DNA of 63,314 bases, from the NCBI GenBank assembly GCA_024636975.1, contig JAGXGA010000008.1, positions 1-63,314 on the forward strand, read 5' to 3'. The notes below the pieces were generated by a model. The model was given only the letters and a program-made list of their open reading frames with translations, was not told the DNA's origin and made no database searches. The position numbers were made by a program, and so were the translations under genes. Source of the DNA: Mariniphaga sp. Lineage in GTDB: Bacteria > Bacteroidota > Bacteroidia > Bacteroidales > Prolixibacteraceae. Below, piece after piece: positions 54,011 through 63,174 of this stretch (position 1 is the stretch's first letter; the number at the start of each line of letters is the position of its first letter).

Positions 54011-55216
54011 ATGAAACTAATTAATTCTGTTCTTTCTGTAATACTTTTTTTTCTGTTTACCATTGCCTTTACCTCTTGCACCTCCAGGGGAAACACAGTT
54101 AGTGAGAAAGCTGCCACTGATGAATATTACGTGGCTGCATACGTATGGCCTTCGTGCCATCATGATGAGCGGTTTGGTGATATGCTTTGGCCTGAAGGTA
54201 TTGGCGAATGGGAAATCATAAAAATGGGAACTCCCCGTTTCGAAGGGCATTATCAGCCTAAGGTGCCGCTTTGGGGTTACGAATTGGACGATGACCCAAA
54301 GGTGATGGAAAAATGGATCGATGCTGCCACCGATCATGGGGTAAATGTGTTTATTTTCGACTGGTACTGGTTCGATGAAGGACCGTTCCTGGAAAGTTCG
54401 CTTAACAATGGTTTTCTCAAAGCCGAAAACAGCGACAAAATGCAGTTTTACCTGATGTGGGCCAACCACGATGTCCGCCGGAATTACTGGAATGTACACA
54501 AGTTTGCTAATGACACCTCCATAATGTGGAGAGGCGCTGTTGATTGGGACAACTTTAAAATTATTGTCGACCGGGTAATTAACCAGTACTTTCACCAGCC
54601 TAACTATTTTAAAATCGACGGGGCACCGGTATATTCCATCTTCAGTATTTACAATCTCATAAAAAGTTTCGGAACTGTTGAAGAGACCCGGAAAGCAATA
54701 GATTACTTCCGGGAAGAAACCAAAAAAGCAGGCTTTCCCGATTTGCACCTTCAACTGATTGTTTTTGAACAGCCAAATGAAAACCTGGTCACCAACCTTG
54801 AAAAACTGGGGGTGAATAGTGTGACGAAATATAACTGGGGAGGTCCGCATCCGGAGGATTATATTCAGTGGGGTACCGAATCAATGGAACGCAGGAAAGA
54901 ATGGGATGAGAAAGCAGAGATAACATATTTCCCAAACGTCTCCATTGGCTGGGACGATTCACCGCGGTTCCCGCACAAAGGGAAAGAACATGTAGTGCAT
55001 TACAATAAGTCGCCTAAAGGATTTGCCGCTTATATGCAAAAGGCAAAAGAGTATTGCGATGAACATCCGGAGCAGCCTAAACTGATTACCGTTTTTTCAT
55101 GGAACGAATGGATTGAAGGAGGGTACCTTCTGCCTGATATGAAATACGGGTTCAGCCACCTGGAGGCAGTTAAAAGGGTGGTAAAGGGGGAGTATAACCC
55201 TTATCCCAGTGAATAA
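54011..55216 (+). CDS. GH99-like (WbsX-type) lipoprotein
   Basis: The 401-residue protein has a lipoprotein signal (AFTSCTS). Its barrel matches the WbsX/GH99-like group (PF14307): YYVAAYVWPSCHHDERF, KMGTPRFEGHYQPKVPLWGYELDDDP, GVNVFIFDWYWFDEGPFLE, QFYLMWANHD and ITVFSWNEWIEGGYLLPD, where the late NEW-x-E-G motif is characteristic. GH99 itself holds endo-alpha-mannosidases, but this group is mostly uncharacterised. A role in cleaving the glycan of this locus is inferred from location. Confidence 0.75.
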   Translation: MKLINSVLSVILFFLFTIAFTSCTSRGNTVSEKAATDEYYVAAYVWPSCHHDERFGDMLWPEGIGEWEIIKMGTPRFEGHYQPKVPLWGYELDDDPKVMEKWIDAATDHGVNVFIFDWYWFDEGPFLESSLNNGFLKAENSDKMQFYLMWANHDVRRNYWNVHKFANDTSIMWRGAVDWDNFKIIVDRVINQYFHQPNYFKIDGAPVYSIFSIYNLIKSFGTVEETRKAIDYFREETKKAGFPDLHLQLIVFEQPNENLVTNLEKLGVNSVTKYNWGGPHPEDYIQWGTESMERRKEWDEKAEITYFPNVSIGWDDSPRFPHKGKEHVVHYNKSPKGFAAYMQKAKEYCDEHPEQPKLITVFSWNEWIEGGYLLPDMKYGFSHLEAVKRVVKGEYNPYPSE

Positions 55217-55319
55217 TGTGCAGGGCTTTGGTTTGTATAAAGACATAATAGTATTGATCCTCCGGTTGCTTTCCAGTGCAGATTTCCTTAACTTTAGTGA
55301 GAATTAAAGGAAATCTGAT

Positions 55320-56543
55320 ATGGAAAAATCGTTAAAAGAAAAAATAAGGTCATTTATCATTGAAGGAGTCAGTGAAGATCCTGTTGAGGCAAAGCCTGAT
55401 CCGTTCTGGCAAAATCTTAATGAGGCAGGTACGGAGCTGTGGCTCGATACAGGAGATATGGAAGAAGCCGAAAAAATATGGACGGAGGAAATGACGGCTT
55501 TAACCACCAATAATACGTTGGTCAATAAGGAAATTCAAAAAGGTTTTTACGACGAATTTATTGCAAAGGCGAAGGAGATTGTGAAGTCGTTGCCTGAAAA
55601 GGAACAGATGACTGAAATTGCCTTTATACTGAATGCGCGACATGGATTGCGGCTGGCTAAAAAGTTTGGAGGCCTGGTGAGTGTTGAACTCCATACCGAT
55701 ACTGCACATGATATTGAGGCTGCCGTTGATTATGGAACCCGTTATTCTGAGATCTCCCCGTATCAGTTCATTGTAAAAGTTCCGTATACCGCTGAGGGCT
55801 TGTTGAGTGCACGCATACTCCGGCAAAAAGGGGTTAAGGTGAATTTTACCCTTGAGTTTTCTGCCCGACAAAATGTTTTGGTTGCAGCTGTTGCAAAACC
55901 TAATTACATGAATGTCTTTTTAGGCCGCATTGGTGCCTACATCGGTGATAACGAACTGGGCGATGGTTCGGGTGCTGGTGAACGGGCTGTTCTGGCTTCA
56001 CAAAAATGGGTGCGGGAGTTAACTGATAATGATCCGGAGCCTGCAAAGTTAATCGCAGCCAGCCTGAGAAATTACTCTCAGCTGGAAGATCTGGCAGGCG
56101 TTGATGTATTTACAATGCCCGTTAAAGTAGCTGTTGAGGGGAAAGCCAACCTGAATGGAATTTTCAAATCGCGGTTGAAGGAGGTCTACCCGACAGAAAT
56201 TAATAAGGAGGCTTACCGGTATAAACCTGAAAAATTCTGGGAAGTAAATGATAAGGAACTTGAACTGGCAAAAAGTCTCAATCTGGATGTTCCGAAAAGT
56301 GGTGACGAATTGGTTGAGCGGGCACATAAAGCAGGGTGCGGTGATATGTTTCCCCGGTTAAGCGCCAACGATTTGCAACACATCTCAGAAGATGGAAAAA
56401 TTCCAAATCATGAAAGATGGGCAGAACGTATTGAAAAGGGTGAAATTGCAATGGATACATTGTTAAATCTGGCTGGGCTGGCAAGTTTTGCTAAAGACCA
56501 GGCACAGTTGGATGAACGGATAATGAAGATTATTTCAGGATAA
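55320..56543 (+). CDS. Transaldolase-family enzyme, long form
   Basis: The 407-residue cytoplasmic protein has the catalytic residues of transaldolase: Asp43 in LWLDTGD, Asn in TTNNTLVNKE, the Glu of SVELHTDTAHD, the Schiff-base Lys of FIVKVPYT, and Asn and Thr of VNFTLEFSARQNV. Most transaldolases are 220-370 residues; the extra length is in the N-terminal 35 residues and a C-terminal extension of about 90. It lies between a GH99-like gene and a sulfatase, so it may act as an aldolase or transaldolase on a sugar released from this glycan rather than in the pentose phosphate pathway. Confidence 0.82.
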   Translation: MEKSLKEKIRSFIIEGVSEDPVEAKPDPFWQNLNEAGTELWLDTGDMEEAEKIWTEEMTALTTNNTLVNKEIQKGFYDEFIAKAKEIVKSLPEKEQMTEIAFILNARHGLRLAKKFGGLVSVELHTDTAHDIEAAVDYGTRYSEISPYQFIVKVPYTAEGLLSARILRQKGVKVNFTLEFSARQNVLVAAVAKPNYMNVFLGRIGAYIGDNELGDGSGAGERAVLASQKWVRELTDNDPEPAKLIAASLRNYSQLEDLAGVDVFTMPVKVAVEGKANLNGIFKSRLKEVYPTEINKEAYRYKPEKFWEVNDKELELAKSLNLDVPKSGDELVERAHKAGCGDMFPRLSANDLQHISEDGKIPNHERWAERIEKGEIAMDTLLNLAGLASFAKDQAQLDERIMKIISG

Positions 56544-56615
56544 TAAGTGCAGGAGTAACCTTTAATGAACCAAATGAGGATCGGATCAAAATTTTATGTA
56601 TTTTCCGTTAAATAA

Positions 56616-58019
56616 ATGGTGAATAAAATTAATAAAAGACTGAAGCTTTCTTTATGTATAGTAAGTGCTTCTGCATTATTGTTATCAGGGTGCAGAGCCG
56701 ATGCTTCTGTAACGAATCCTCCAAATATCATCTTTATTCTTGCCGACGACATGGGATGTTCACAATTGGGCTGTTATGGAAGCATTTATTATGAGACGCC
56801 TCATATTGACCGGTTAGCCGTTGAAGGCATGTTATTTACAAAAGCCTATGCTGCTGCTGCCGTATGTTCGCCTACCCGGGCCAGCATAATGACGGGTAAA
56901 TATCCTGCACGGTTGCATCTGACAGATTTCGTTGCTGGCAACTTTCGCAATGATTATCCATTAAGCCAGCCTGAGTGGCAGAAGTTTTTGCCACTTGAGG
57001 AGGTTACAATTGCTGAAGTACTAAAAGAAAACGGATATAAAACTGCCTTGTTTGGCAAATGGCATTTAAGTCCTGAAAAAACACCTCCTCAGAGCCTGCC
57101 ATTTAATCCTGACAAGCAGGGATTTGATGAAAGTTTTGTTACCTATAAACCCTCACCCGGGCTTGAACAGCCATGGCAGGATGCAGGAAACGATGCACAC
57201 AATGTTGATACTATTACAAGTCTTTCCCTTGCATTTATGGAACAGAACAGGGAAAATCCCTTTTTCCTTTTTGTTTCACACAATACCATTCACGACCCGC
57301 TGAAAGAACGTGATGAAACTATTTTGAAGTATAAGAAAAAAGCAGGCTCTGATAAACCTGAAAATCATCCGGTAATTGCAGCTATGGTTGAGCGGCTTGA
57401 TAACAGTTGCGGTAAAATATTTAATAAAGTTAAGGAAATGGGATTGGAAGATAATACAGTAATTATCTTTTTTGCCGACAACGGCGGAAAGCATTCATAT
57501 GCTGCCCAGACTCCGTTTAGGGCAGGAAAGGGGTGGCTCTATGAGGGAGGAATAAGAGAACCGCTTATAGTGAAATGGAAAAATCAGGTAAAGCTGGGAT
57601 CCGTAAGTGAGTCGTTGGTTATTTCAAACGATTTTTTTCCTTCATTTCTTGAACTTGCCGGCATTCATGCAGACTTGCCGGAAAATGTTGATGGGAAGAG
57701 TATTATCCCTATTCTCAAGGACCCAGGAACCAGAATTCATAATACTCTTTATTGGCATTACCCGCATTATCATCAGGGATCTGCAATGGTACCTGCCGGT
57801 GCTGTAAGAAACGGAAAATGGAAGCTTATTGAATGGTATGAAAAAAGCATCGCAGGAGAAAAGGAACAGGCATTTGAACTTTACGACCTGGAAAAAGATG
57901 AAGGGGAACAAATGAATCTGGCTGACAGCATGCCTGAAAAAACACTGGAGCTGGCTGCAAAGCTTGGGAATTGGCGGAAAGAAGTTGGCGTTCAGATGCC
58001 TGTTGTCAATGATGAGTAG
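56616..58019 (+). CDS. Sulfatase (S1 family, CSPTR type)
   Basis: The 467-residue protein has a lipoprotein signal (LLLSGCRAD). The sulfatase core shows FILADDMGCSQLGCYG (about residues 44-59), the formylglycine motif CSPTRASIMTGKYP, TALFGKWHL, HNTIHDPLKE and FADNGGKHSYAAQTPFRAGKGWLYEGG. It is a calcium-dependent periplasmic or surface enzyme that removes a sulfate ester. The first of four consecutive sulfatase genes, 72 bp after the transaldolase. Confidence 0.92.
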   Translation: MVNKINKRLKLSLCIVSASALLLSGCRADASVTNPPNIIFILADDMGCSQLGCYGSIYYETPHIDRLAVEGMLFTKAYAAAAVCSPTRASIMTGKYPARLHLTDFVAGNFRNDYPLSQPEWQKFLPLEEVTIAEVLKENGYKTALFGKWHLSPEKTPPQSLPFNPDKQGFDESFVTYKPSPGLEQPWQDAGNDAHNVDTITSLSLAFMEQNRENPFFLFVSHNTIHDPLKERDETILKYKKKAGSDKPENHPVIAAMVERLDNSCGKIFNKVKEMGLEDNTVIIFFADNGGKHSYAAQTPFRAGKGWLYEGGIREPLIVKWKNQVKLGSVSESLVISNDFFPSFLELAGIHADLPENVDGKSIIPILKDPGTRIHNTLYWHYPHYHQGSAMVPAGAVRNGKWKLIEWYEKSIAGEKEQAFELYDLEKDEGEQMNLADSMPEKTLELAAKLGNWRKEVGVQMPVVNDE

Positions 58020-58076
58020 TTGGTTTTTTGGAAGAGCATCCACGTTTAAAATATTCAAAGCAGTAAGAAAAAAAAT

Positions 58077-58163
58077 ATGAAAGAATTTAAAGCACTCTTG
58101 CAGGAAAAGGAGGAAGAAATTTCTTTTGAATTGAATGATTCAGAATATAAAGTTCAACAATGA
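58077..58163 (+). CDS. Possible 28-residue small ORF overlapping a sulfatase start
   Basis: From ATG 58077 an open frame of 28 codons (highly charged, beginning MKEFKALLQEKEEEISFELN) ends in a TGA that overlaps the ATG of the next sulfatase as ATGA at 58160-58163. Such an overlap usually means translational coupling. Codon choice looks like that of neighbouring genes. It could be a real small protein, a leader peptide, or coincidence in the 140-bp spacer. Confidence 0.3.
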   Translation: MKEFKALLQEKEEEISFELNDSEYKVQQ

Positions 58164-59524
58164 TGAAAATTAACCAAAATAAACTGATAAGTCTTTCCGT
58201 AGCAGGCTTGTTTGCCTTTTCAGCAGCAGGTGAAGAAAAGATTTCTAAGCAAAGGGCATTGCCTTTGAAACCAAACATACTGATTATTATTCCCGATGAT
58301 CTGGGTTGGTCGGATGTGGGATACCACGGTTCCGGGATATTAACTCCAAATATTGACAAGCTGGCCCAAACAGGCATACGACTGGAGCAGCATTATGTAA
58401 TGCCCACCTGCACACCCACACGTGTGAGCCTGATGACGGGTAAATATCCCAGCCGGTATGGAATTACCGGTCCCGATTATGGCGAAGTCATAGATCTGGG
58501 AGATCCTACCCTGGCTTCCATCTTAAAAGATAACGGATATTTTACAGCCATAGCCGGAAAATGGCATATGGGGTCTCCGCCTTATACCCCTCTGAAGTAT
58601 GGGTTTCAATCATCATACGGGTATTTCGACGGGCAAATTGATCCGTATACCCATGAATACAAAACTGAAACTGAACTAACAAGCAGGGAGTCGTGGCACC
58701 GGAACGATGAGTATCTGGAGGAGGAAGGACATGTAACTGATTTGCTTACGGCTGAGGCAATCAGAATTATTGAGGAAGAACGTGAGGAACCTTTCTTCCT
58801 TTACCTGGCCCACCATGTGCCGCACTTTCCGTTGGATGAACCCGATGAGTGGATGTCGTTATACAGCCACCTTCATATGCATCCTTCGCGGCAGCTTTTT
58901 GCTGCTGCTGTTTCACATATGGATGCGGGGATCGGTAAAGTCATGGATGCTCTTGAACGGACCGGAAAACGTAACAATACTCTGATTCTGTTTTTAAGCG
59001 ATAATGGTGGACAGCACAGTTGGCACAGCAATACCGAATATCGTGGCAAATATGCCGATAAGCCGCATGATGTGCTTGGTAATAATTACCCTTTACGGGG
59101 ATGGAAAGGTGATTTATATGAAGGCGGCATACGTGTACCGGCAATTGCCAACTGGCCTGGAAAGCTTACGCCGGGTGCAGAAGATTTTCCCATGCACATG
59201 TCGGATTGGCTGCCCACAATTTGCAGTTTGATTGGATATAAATCAGAAAAGGAAAACCTTGAGTTTGATGGTAAAAACATCTGGCCCCTTTTGTCAGGTC
59301 AAAAGCTAAGTACTGAGGAGCGTTCAATATACTGGAAAACTGCAGGGAATTTTGCTGTAAGGGAAGGTGACTGGAAACTGGTTGTTCACCGTAATTCTGA
59401 TCAGGTTGAATTATTTGATCTGAAAAATGACTTCAGAGAAACTCAGGATTTAAGTACATCAAATCCCGATAAAGTAAAACAACTTCAGAATTTGTTGGAA
59501 GAGTTCAAAAAGGGAGATGAATGA
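58160..59524 (+). CDS. Sulfatase (S1 family, CTPTR type)
   Basis: The 454-residue protein has an N-terminal hydrophobic segment, then IIIPDDLGWSDVGYHG (about residues 40-55), the formylglycine motif CTPTRVSLMTGKYPSRYG, TAIAGKWHMGSP, HHVPHFPLD and FLSDNGGQHSWHSNTEYRG with YPLRGWKGDLYEGGIRVP. The start Y-P-S-R-Y-G after the motif resembles arylsulfatase B-like members. Two adjacent ATGs (58160 and 58163) exist; the first overlaps the stop of a 28-codon frame. Confidence 0.92.
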   Translation: MMKINQNKLISLSVAGLFAFSAAGEEKISKQRALPLKPNILIIIPDDLGWSDVGYHGSGILTPNIDKLAQTGIRLEQHYVMPTCTPTRVSLMTGKYPSRYGITGPDYGEVIDLGDPTLASILKDNGYFTAIAGKWHMGSPPYTPLKYGFQSSYGYFDGQIDPYTHEYKTETELTSRESWHRNDEYLEEEGHVTDLLTAEAIRIIEEEREEPFFLYLAHHVPHFPLDEPDEWMSLYSHLHMHPSRQLFAAAVSHMDAGIGKVMDALERTGKRNNTLILFLSDNGGQHSWHSNTEYRGKYADKPHDVLGNNYPLRGWKGDLYEGGIRVPAIANWPGKLTPGAEDFPMHMSDWLPTICSLIGYKSEKENLEFDGKNIWPLLSGQKLSTEERSIYWKTAGNFAVREGDWKLVVHRNSDQVELFDLKNDFRETQDLSTSNPDKVKQLQNLLEEFKKGDE

Positions 59525-59583
59525 CTTTTATAGATGCAGTACTTAATTTCAGGAATAAGCATGTTACCTTAAAATAAATACCA

Positions 59584-61533
59584 ATGAATAATCCTATTAA
59601 CCCCAAAATTAACTATCTGCTGATATCTGTAATTGGTCTGAACAGTTTTACATTAGCTGCAGATATTTCCTCGGCAGAAAACAATTCAGAACGGCCCAAC
59701 ATTCTTTGGATTACTTGTGAAGACATTAGCCCCTATCTTGGCTGTTACGGCTTTGAGCAGGCGATGACTCCGAATTTGGATGAGCTTGCGGGAAAGGGCA
59801 TTCGCTTTACACATGCCTATGCAAACGCTCCTGTATGTGCGGTTGCCCGTTCGACTATTCTTTCCGGAATGTATGCTTCAACATTGGGGACACATCAAAT
59901 GCGTTCAAGGATTCAACTACCAGATGATATTCCCGTTTATCCTAAAATCCTAAGGGAAGCAGGTTATTACTGTACCAATAACAGTAAAAGAGATTACAAT
60001 TCCAATTATGAATTTGACATTACAATTTGGGATGAATCCAGCAATAATGCACATTATAGAAATCGTAAATCCGATCAGCCATTTTTTGCTGTATTTAATA
60101 ATACTGTGACGCATGAAAGCCAACTCAGTCAACAGCGTATTGATTATTATACTGAAAATGATTTGATTCCTGAAATGCCGCGTATTAACCCCGCCGATAT
60201 TATTTTGCCTCCATATCATCCTGATTTGCCTGAAATAAGGCAAGATTGGGCACGACTGCATGATTTGATTACGTTCATGGACAGGCAAACAGGAGATTTG
60301 TTGCAGGAATTGGAAGATTTGGGGTTGGCTGATAATACCATCGTTTTTTTCTATTCCGATCACGGAGGCCAGCTTGCCCGGTCAAAACGATACATTTATA
60401 ATGTGGGAACCCAGGTTCCTTTAATCCTGTATCTGCCCAAAAAGTGGCAACACCTGTCAGAAAAAAAGCCAGGGGATACAGATAGTCGCATGGTTAGTTT
60501 CGTTGACCTCGCACAAACAGTAATTTCACTTGCCGGTTGTGAAGTTCCTGAATTAATGCAGGGCCATGTTTTTTTGGGCCCTGAAAAAGAGGAGGCACCG
60601 GAGTATGTACACTTTTATCGTGACCGCATGGGTGAACGCTACGATTTTTCAAGAGCGGTGACAGATGGACAATATTATTTTATCCGGAATTTTATGCCCC
60701 ACAGACCAAGAGGACGCGATTCAAGATATGGTTTTACCGTGCAGGCCAATTGGAGGGCATGGGAAGAATACTACGGAATGGGCAATTGCAATGACATACA
60801 ATCTCAATTTTTTCAACCCAAAACTGTGGTTGAGTTATTTGATACAGATTCGGATCTGTGGCATATTAACAATATTGCGAATAAACCGGAATCTCAGAAA
60901 ATTACTGGTCAACTTTCTGAAGAACTGGATAAATGGATGATTAAAACGCGGGACATTGGTCTGATTCCTGAACCGATGTTTCATGAGTTGTGCGGGAAAG
61001 GGAAAAAATTTGAAACAATGTATGAGTATGCCCAAAGCGAGGATTATCCTATAGAAAAAATTCTAAACGTTGCAAAACATGCTTCTTTTGGAAGTACGAA
61101 TGAAATCAGTAGTTACCTGGAATATCTTAAAGATGCAGATCCTATCATTCGTTTTTGGGGAGCTTTTGCCCTGTTTCTTGCGCGTCCTTCACGAACAGAT
61201 GTACGTGCGGTACTAAAGGGAATTATTGATATTGACAGCTTTGCTGCAAACCGGATTATGGCTGCACAAGCTCTTGCTGTATGTGGGGAACCGGATGTTG
61301 CCTTTGAGAGTATTATGAAAGAAGCAAATCAAACTGAACAAACTTACGTTCTGCTCCTGGCCTTAAATGCCTTTCAATACAGCTTTACCGATGATCGGTT
61401 AACTTTGCAGGACTGGGAAAGATTTAAAGCCAAAAACCTTCCGGAAAATGATGCTGATGTAGAATTGGGTTATCCCAATCGAATCATAACCGATGCACTT
61501 GAATTATGGCCCGGGAGAAGAATAGTTTATTAA
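59584..61533 (+). CDS. Sulfatase with C-terminal HEAT-like region (CAVAR type)
   Basis: The 649-residue protein has an N-terminal signal-like segment and an S1 sulfatase core. The metal site is WITCEDISPYLGCYG, with Glu-Asp where others have Asp-Asp. The maturation motif is CAVARSTILSGMY, with Ala in place of the usual Pro, still allowed by the C-x-P/A-x-R rule. FYSDHGGQLARSKRYIYN follows. After about residue 480 a helical repeat part (DADPIIRFWGAFALFLARPS, NRIMAAQALAVCGEPDVAFESI) looks like HEAT repeats, known in a group of sulfatases. Substrate unknown. Confidence 0.88.
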   Translation: MNNPINPKINYLLISVIGLNSFTLAADISSAENNSERPNILWITCEDISPYLGCYGFEQAMTPNLDELAGKGIRFTHAYANAPVCAVARSTILSGMYASTLGTHQMRSRIQLPDDIPVYPKILREAGYYCTNNSKRDYNSNYEFDITIWDESSNNAHYRNRKSDQPFFAVFNNTVTHESQLSQQRIDYYTENDLIPEMPRINPADIILPPYHPDLPEIRQDWARLHDLITFMDRQTGDLLQELEDLGLADNTIVFFYSDHGGQLARSKRYIYNVGTQVPLILYLPKKWQHLSEKKPGDTDSRMVSFVDLAQTVISLAGCEVPELMQGHVFLGPEKEEAPEYVHFYRDRMGERYDFSRAVTDGQYYFIRNFMPHRPRGRDSRYGFTVQANWRAWEEYYGMGNCNDIQSQFFQPKTVVELFDTDSDLWHINNIANKPESQKITGQLSEELDKWMIKTRDIGLIPEPMFHELCGKGKKFETMYEYAQSEDYPIEKILNVAKHASFGSTNEISSYLEYLKDADPIIRFWGAFALFLARPSRTDVRAVLKGIIDIDSFAANRIMAAQALAVCGEPDVAFESIMKEANQTEQTYVLLLALNAFQYSFTDDRLTLQDWERFKAKNLPENDADVELGYPNRIITDALELWPGRRIVY

Positions 61534-61560
61534 TTAGTTAATCAATTAAGTAAAAACCAG

Positions 61561-63174
61561 ATGAAAACCATATTAATCACTTCAGCAGTTCTTGTTGCAA
61601 CCCAGCTTGTTGGTTGCAGTGCAAAAAAAGCAGCAGATACACCTGTCCGTCCCAATATACTGTTTGCTATCAGCGACGACCAGTCGTTTGCTCACACCAG
61701 CTTTGCGGGAAGCAATTTTGTCAATACACCTGCATTTGACCGCATAGCAGGTGAAGGGGTTTACTTTAGCAATTGCATAGCCGGATCACCCGGATGTGCC
61801 CCATCACGCAGCACCATTGTAACAGGGCGTTACCACTGGCAAAACGAGCAGTCGGGTCAGCATGCCTCCTCCTGGTTAAAAAAGCACGTGCCATTTGTTG
61901 ACCTTATAGGTGCCAACGGTTATGCTACCGGCAGGACCGGTAAAGGTGTTTCCCCGTTTCGGTATGCCCGCGATGAAAACGATTCGCTTTGGCGTTCAAC
62001 TGATGCTGCCGGCATTGCCCACAGCAATATCCGTTACGAAGAAGGTACACCTGGTGATGAACGTCCGGCAAAGTATATTAGTGATCTCAATTACTTCGAA
62101 AACTTTAAATATTTCATGGAAAACGTGCGGGGCGACAAACCCTTCTTTTTCTGGTACGGAGCCACTGAACCCCACCGGGCTTACGAACAGGATGCCTGGA
62201 AACGTACCGATAAAAAGCTTGAAGATGTCAAAGTACCGGCATTCTTTCCCGATAATGAAATTGTGAGGGGGGATTTACTTGACTATGCGGTAGAAATCGA
62301 ATGGTTTGACCTGCATCTGCAACGGATGCTTGAATACCTGGAAGAGACTGGAGAGCTGGAAAATACAATTGTCATGGTTACCTCAGATAACGGAATGCCG
62401 TTTCCAAGGGCAAAAGCAAACTGTTACGAATATGGAATCCATGTTCCTTTTGCGGTGCGTTATCCAAAAGGTTTCCCGGGGGGAAGAACTGTTGATGATG
62501 TGCTGAGCTTTGCTGATTTGGCACCCACCATACTTGAAATTACCGGTACCAGTTCTGATGGGATGATGCCCATTTCGGGAAGAAGTGTTTTGAATAGTAT
62601 GAAGTCGAAAAAAGAAGGAGTAGTGAATGAATCAAAAGAGTATGCCTTTGCCGGTCGTGAAAGGCACTCGTCATCGCGCTATCTCAATTGGGGTTATCCC
62701 CAGCGGGCCATACGCAGCCATGATTACCTGTTGGTGTGGAACATGAAGCCCGACCGCTGGCCTGCAGGTGCACCACAGCGGATAAAACCGGAAACTGAAA
62801 ATGAACTGTTCCCTATGTACGGCATCGATGAAAACGGTGAGCATCATTCCGAATGGGCCTTTACCGATATTGATGCAGCGCCAACCAAATCGGTTATCAT
62901 AGAAGACCGGGAGGAGGAAACAAGCCAGCCCTATTTCGACTGGGCGCACGGAAAGCGGCCTGAATTTGAGCTGTTCGACATTAAAAATGATCCTTTTAAC
63001 CTGAACAACCTGGCCGGGAACCCGGAATATGCATCCGTTGAGCAAGAGTTGAAGCAAAGACTGCTGGCAGAGTTGGAAGCATCGGGAGACCCGCGGGTGG
63101 TTGGCCCCGATAAAGAAGTGTTTGATTCATACATCCGGTACAGTCCCATGCGGGAGTTTCCTGAACCGAAGTGA
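61561..63174 (+). CDS. Sulfatase (S1 family, CAPSR type)
   Basis: The 537-residue protein has a lipoprotein signal (QLVGCSA), then FAISDDQSFAHTSFAG (metal site), the formylglycine motif GCAPSRSTIVTGRYHWQ, TGKGVSPF, ATEPHRAYE and VTSDNGMPFPRAKANCYEYGIHVPF. The late segment RDHE-like DWAHGKRPEFELFDIKNDPFNLNNLAGN is the usual C-terminal end of these enzymes. It ends the visible run of four sulfatases, 27 bp after the previous one; 140 bp of A+T-rich sequence without a gene follow. Confidence 0.92.
   Translation: MKTILITSAVLVATQLVGCSAKKAADTPVRPNILFAISDDQSFAHTSFAGSNFVNTPAFDRIAGEGVYFSNCIAGSPGCAPSRSTIVTGRYHWQNEQSGQHASSWLKKHVPFVDLIGANGYATGRTGKGVSPFRYARDENDSLWRSTDAAGIAHSNIRYEEGTPGDERPAKYISDLNYFENFKYFMENVRGDKPFFFWYGATEPHRAYEQDAWKRTDKKLEDVKVPAFFPDNEIVRGDLLDYAVEIEWFDLHLQRMLEYLEETGELENTIVMVTSDNGMPFPRAKANCYEYGIHVPFAVRYPKGFPGGRTVDDVLSFADLAPTILEITGTSSDGMMPISGRSVLNSMKSKKEGVVNESKEYAFAGRERHSSSRYLNWGYPQRAIRSHDYLLVWNMKPDRWPAGAPQRIKPETENELFPMYGIDENGEHHSEWAFTDIDAAPTKSVIIEDREEETSQPYFDWAHGKRPEFELFDIKNDPFNLNNLAGNPEYASVEQELKQRLLAELEASGDPRVVGPDKEVFDSYIRYSPMREFPEPK

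Noticed and set aside
54017-54850. 277-codon open frame on the minus strand
   Set aside because: It lies entirely inside the GH99-like gene, has no domain pattern and reads as low-complexity shadow; the plus-strand frame has clear motifs and a lipoprotein signal.
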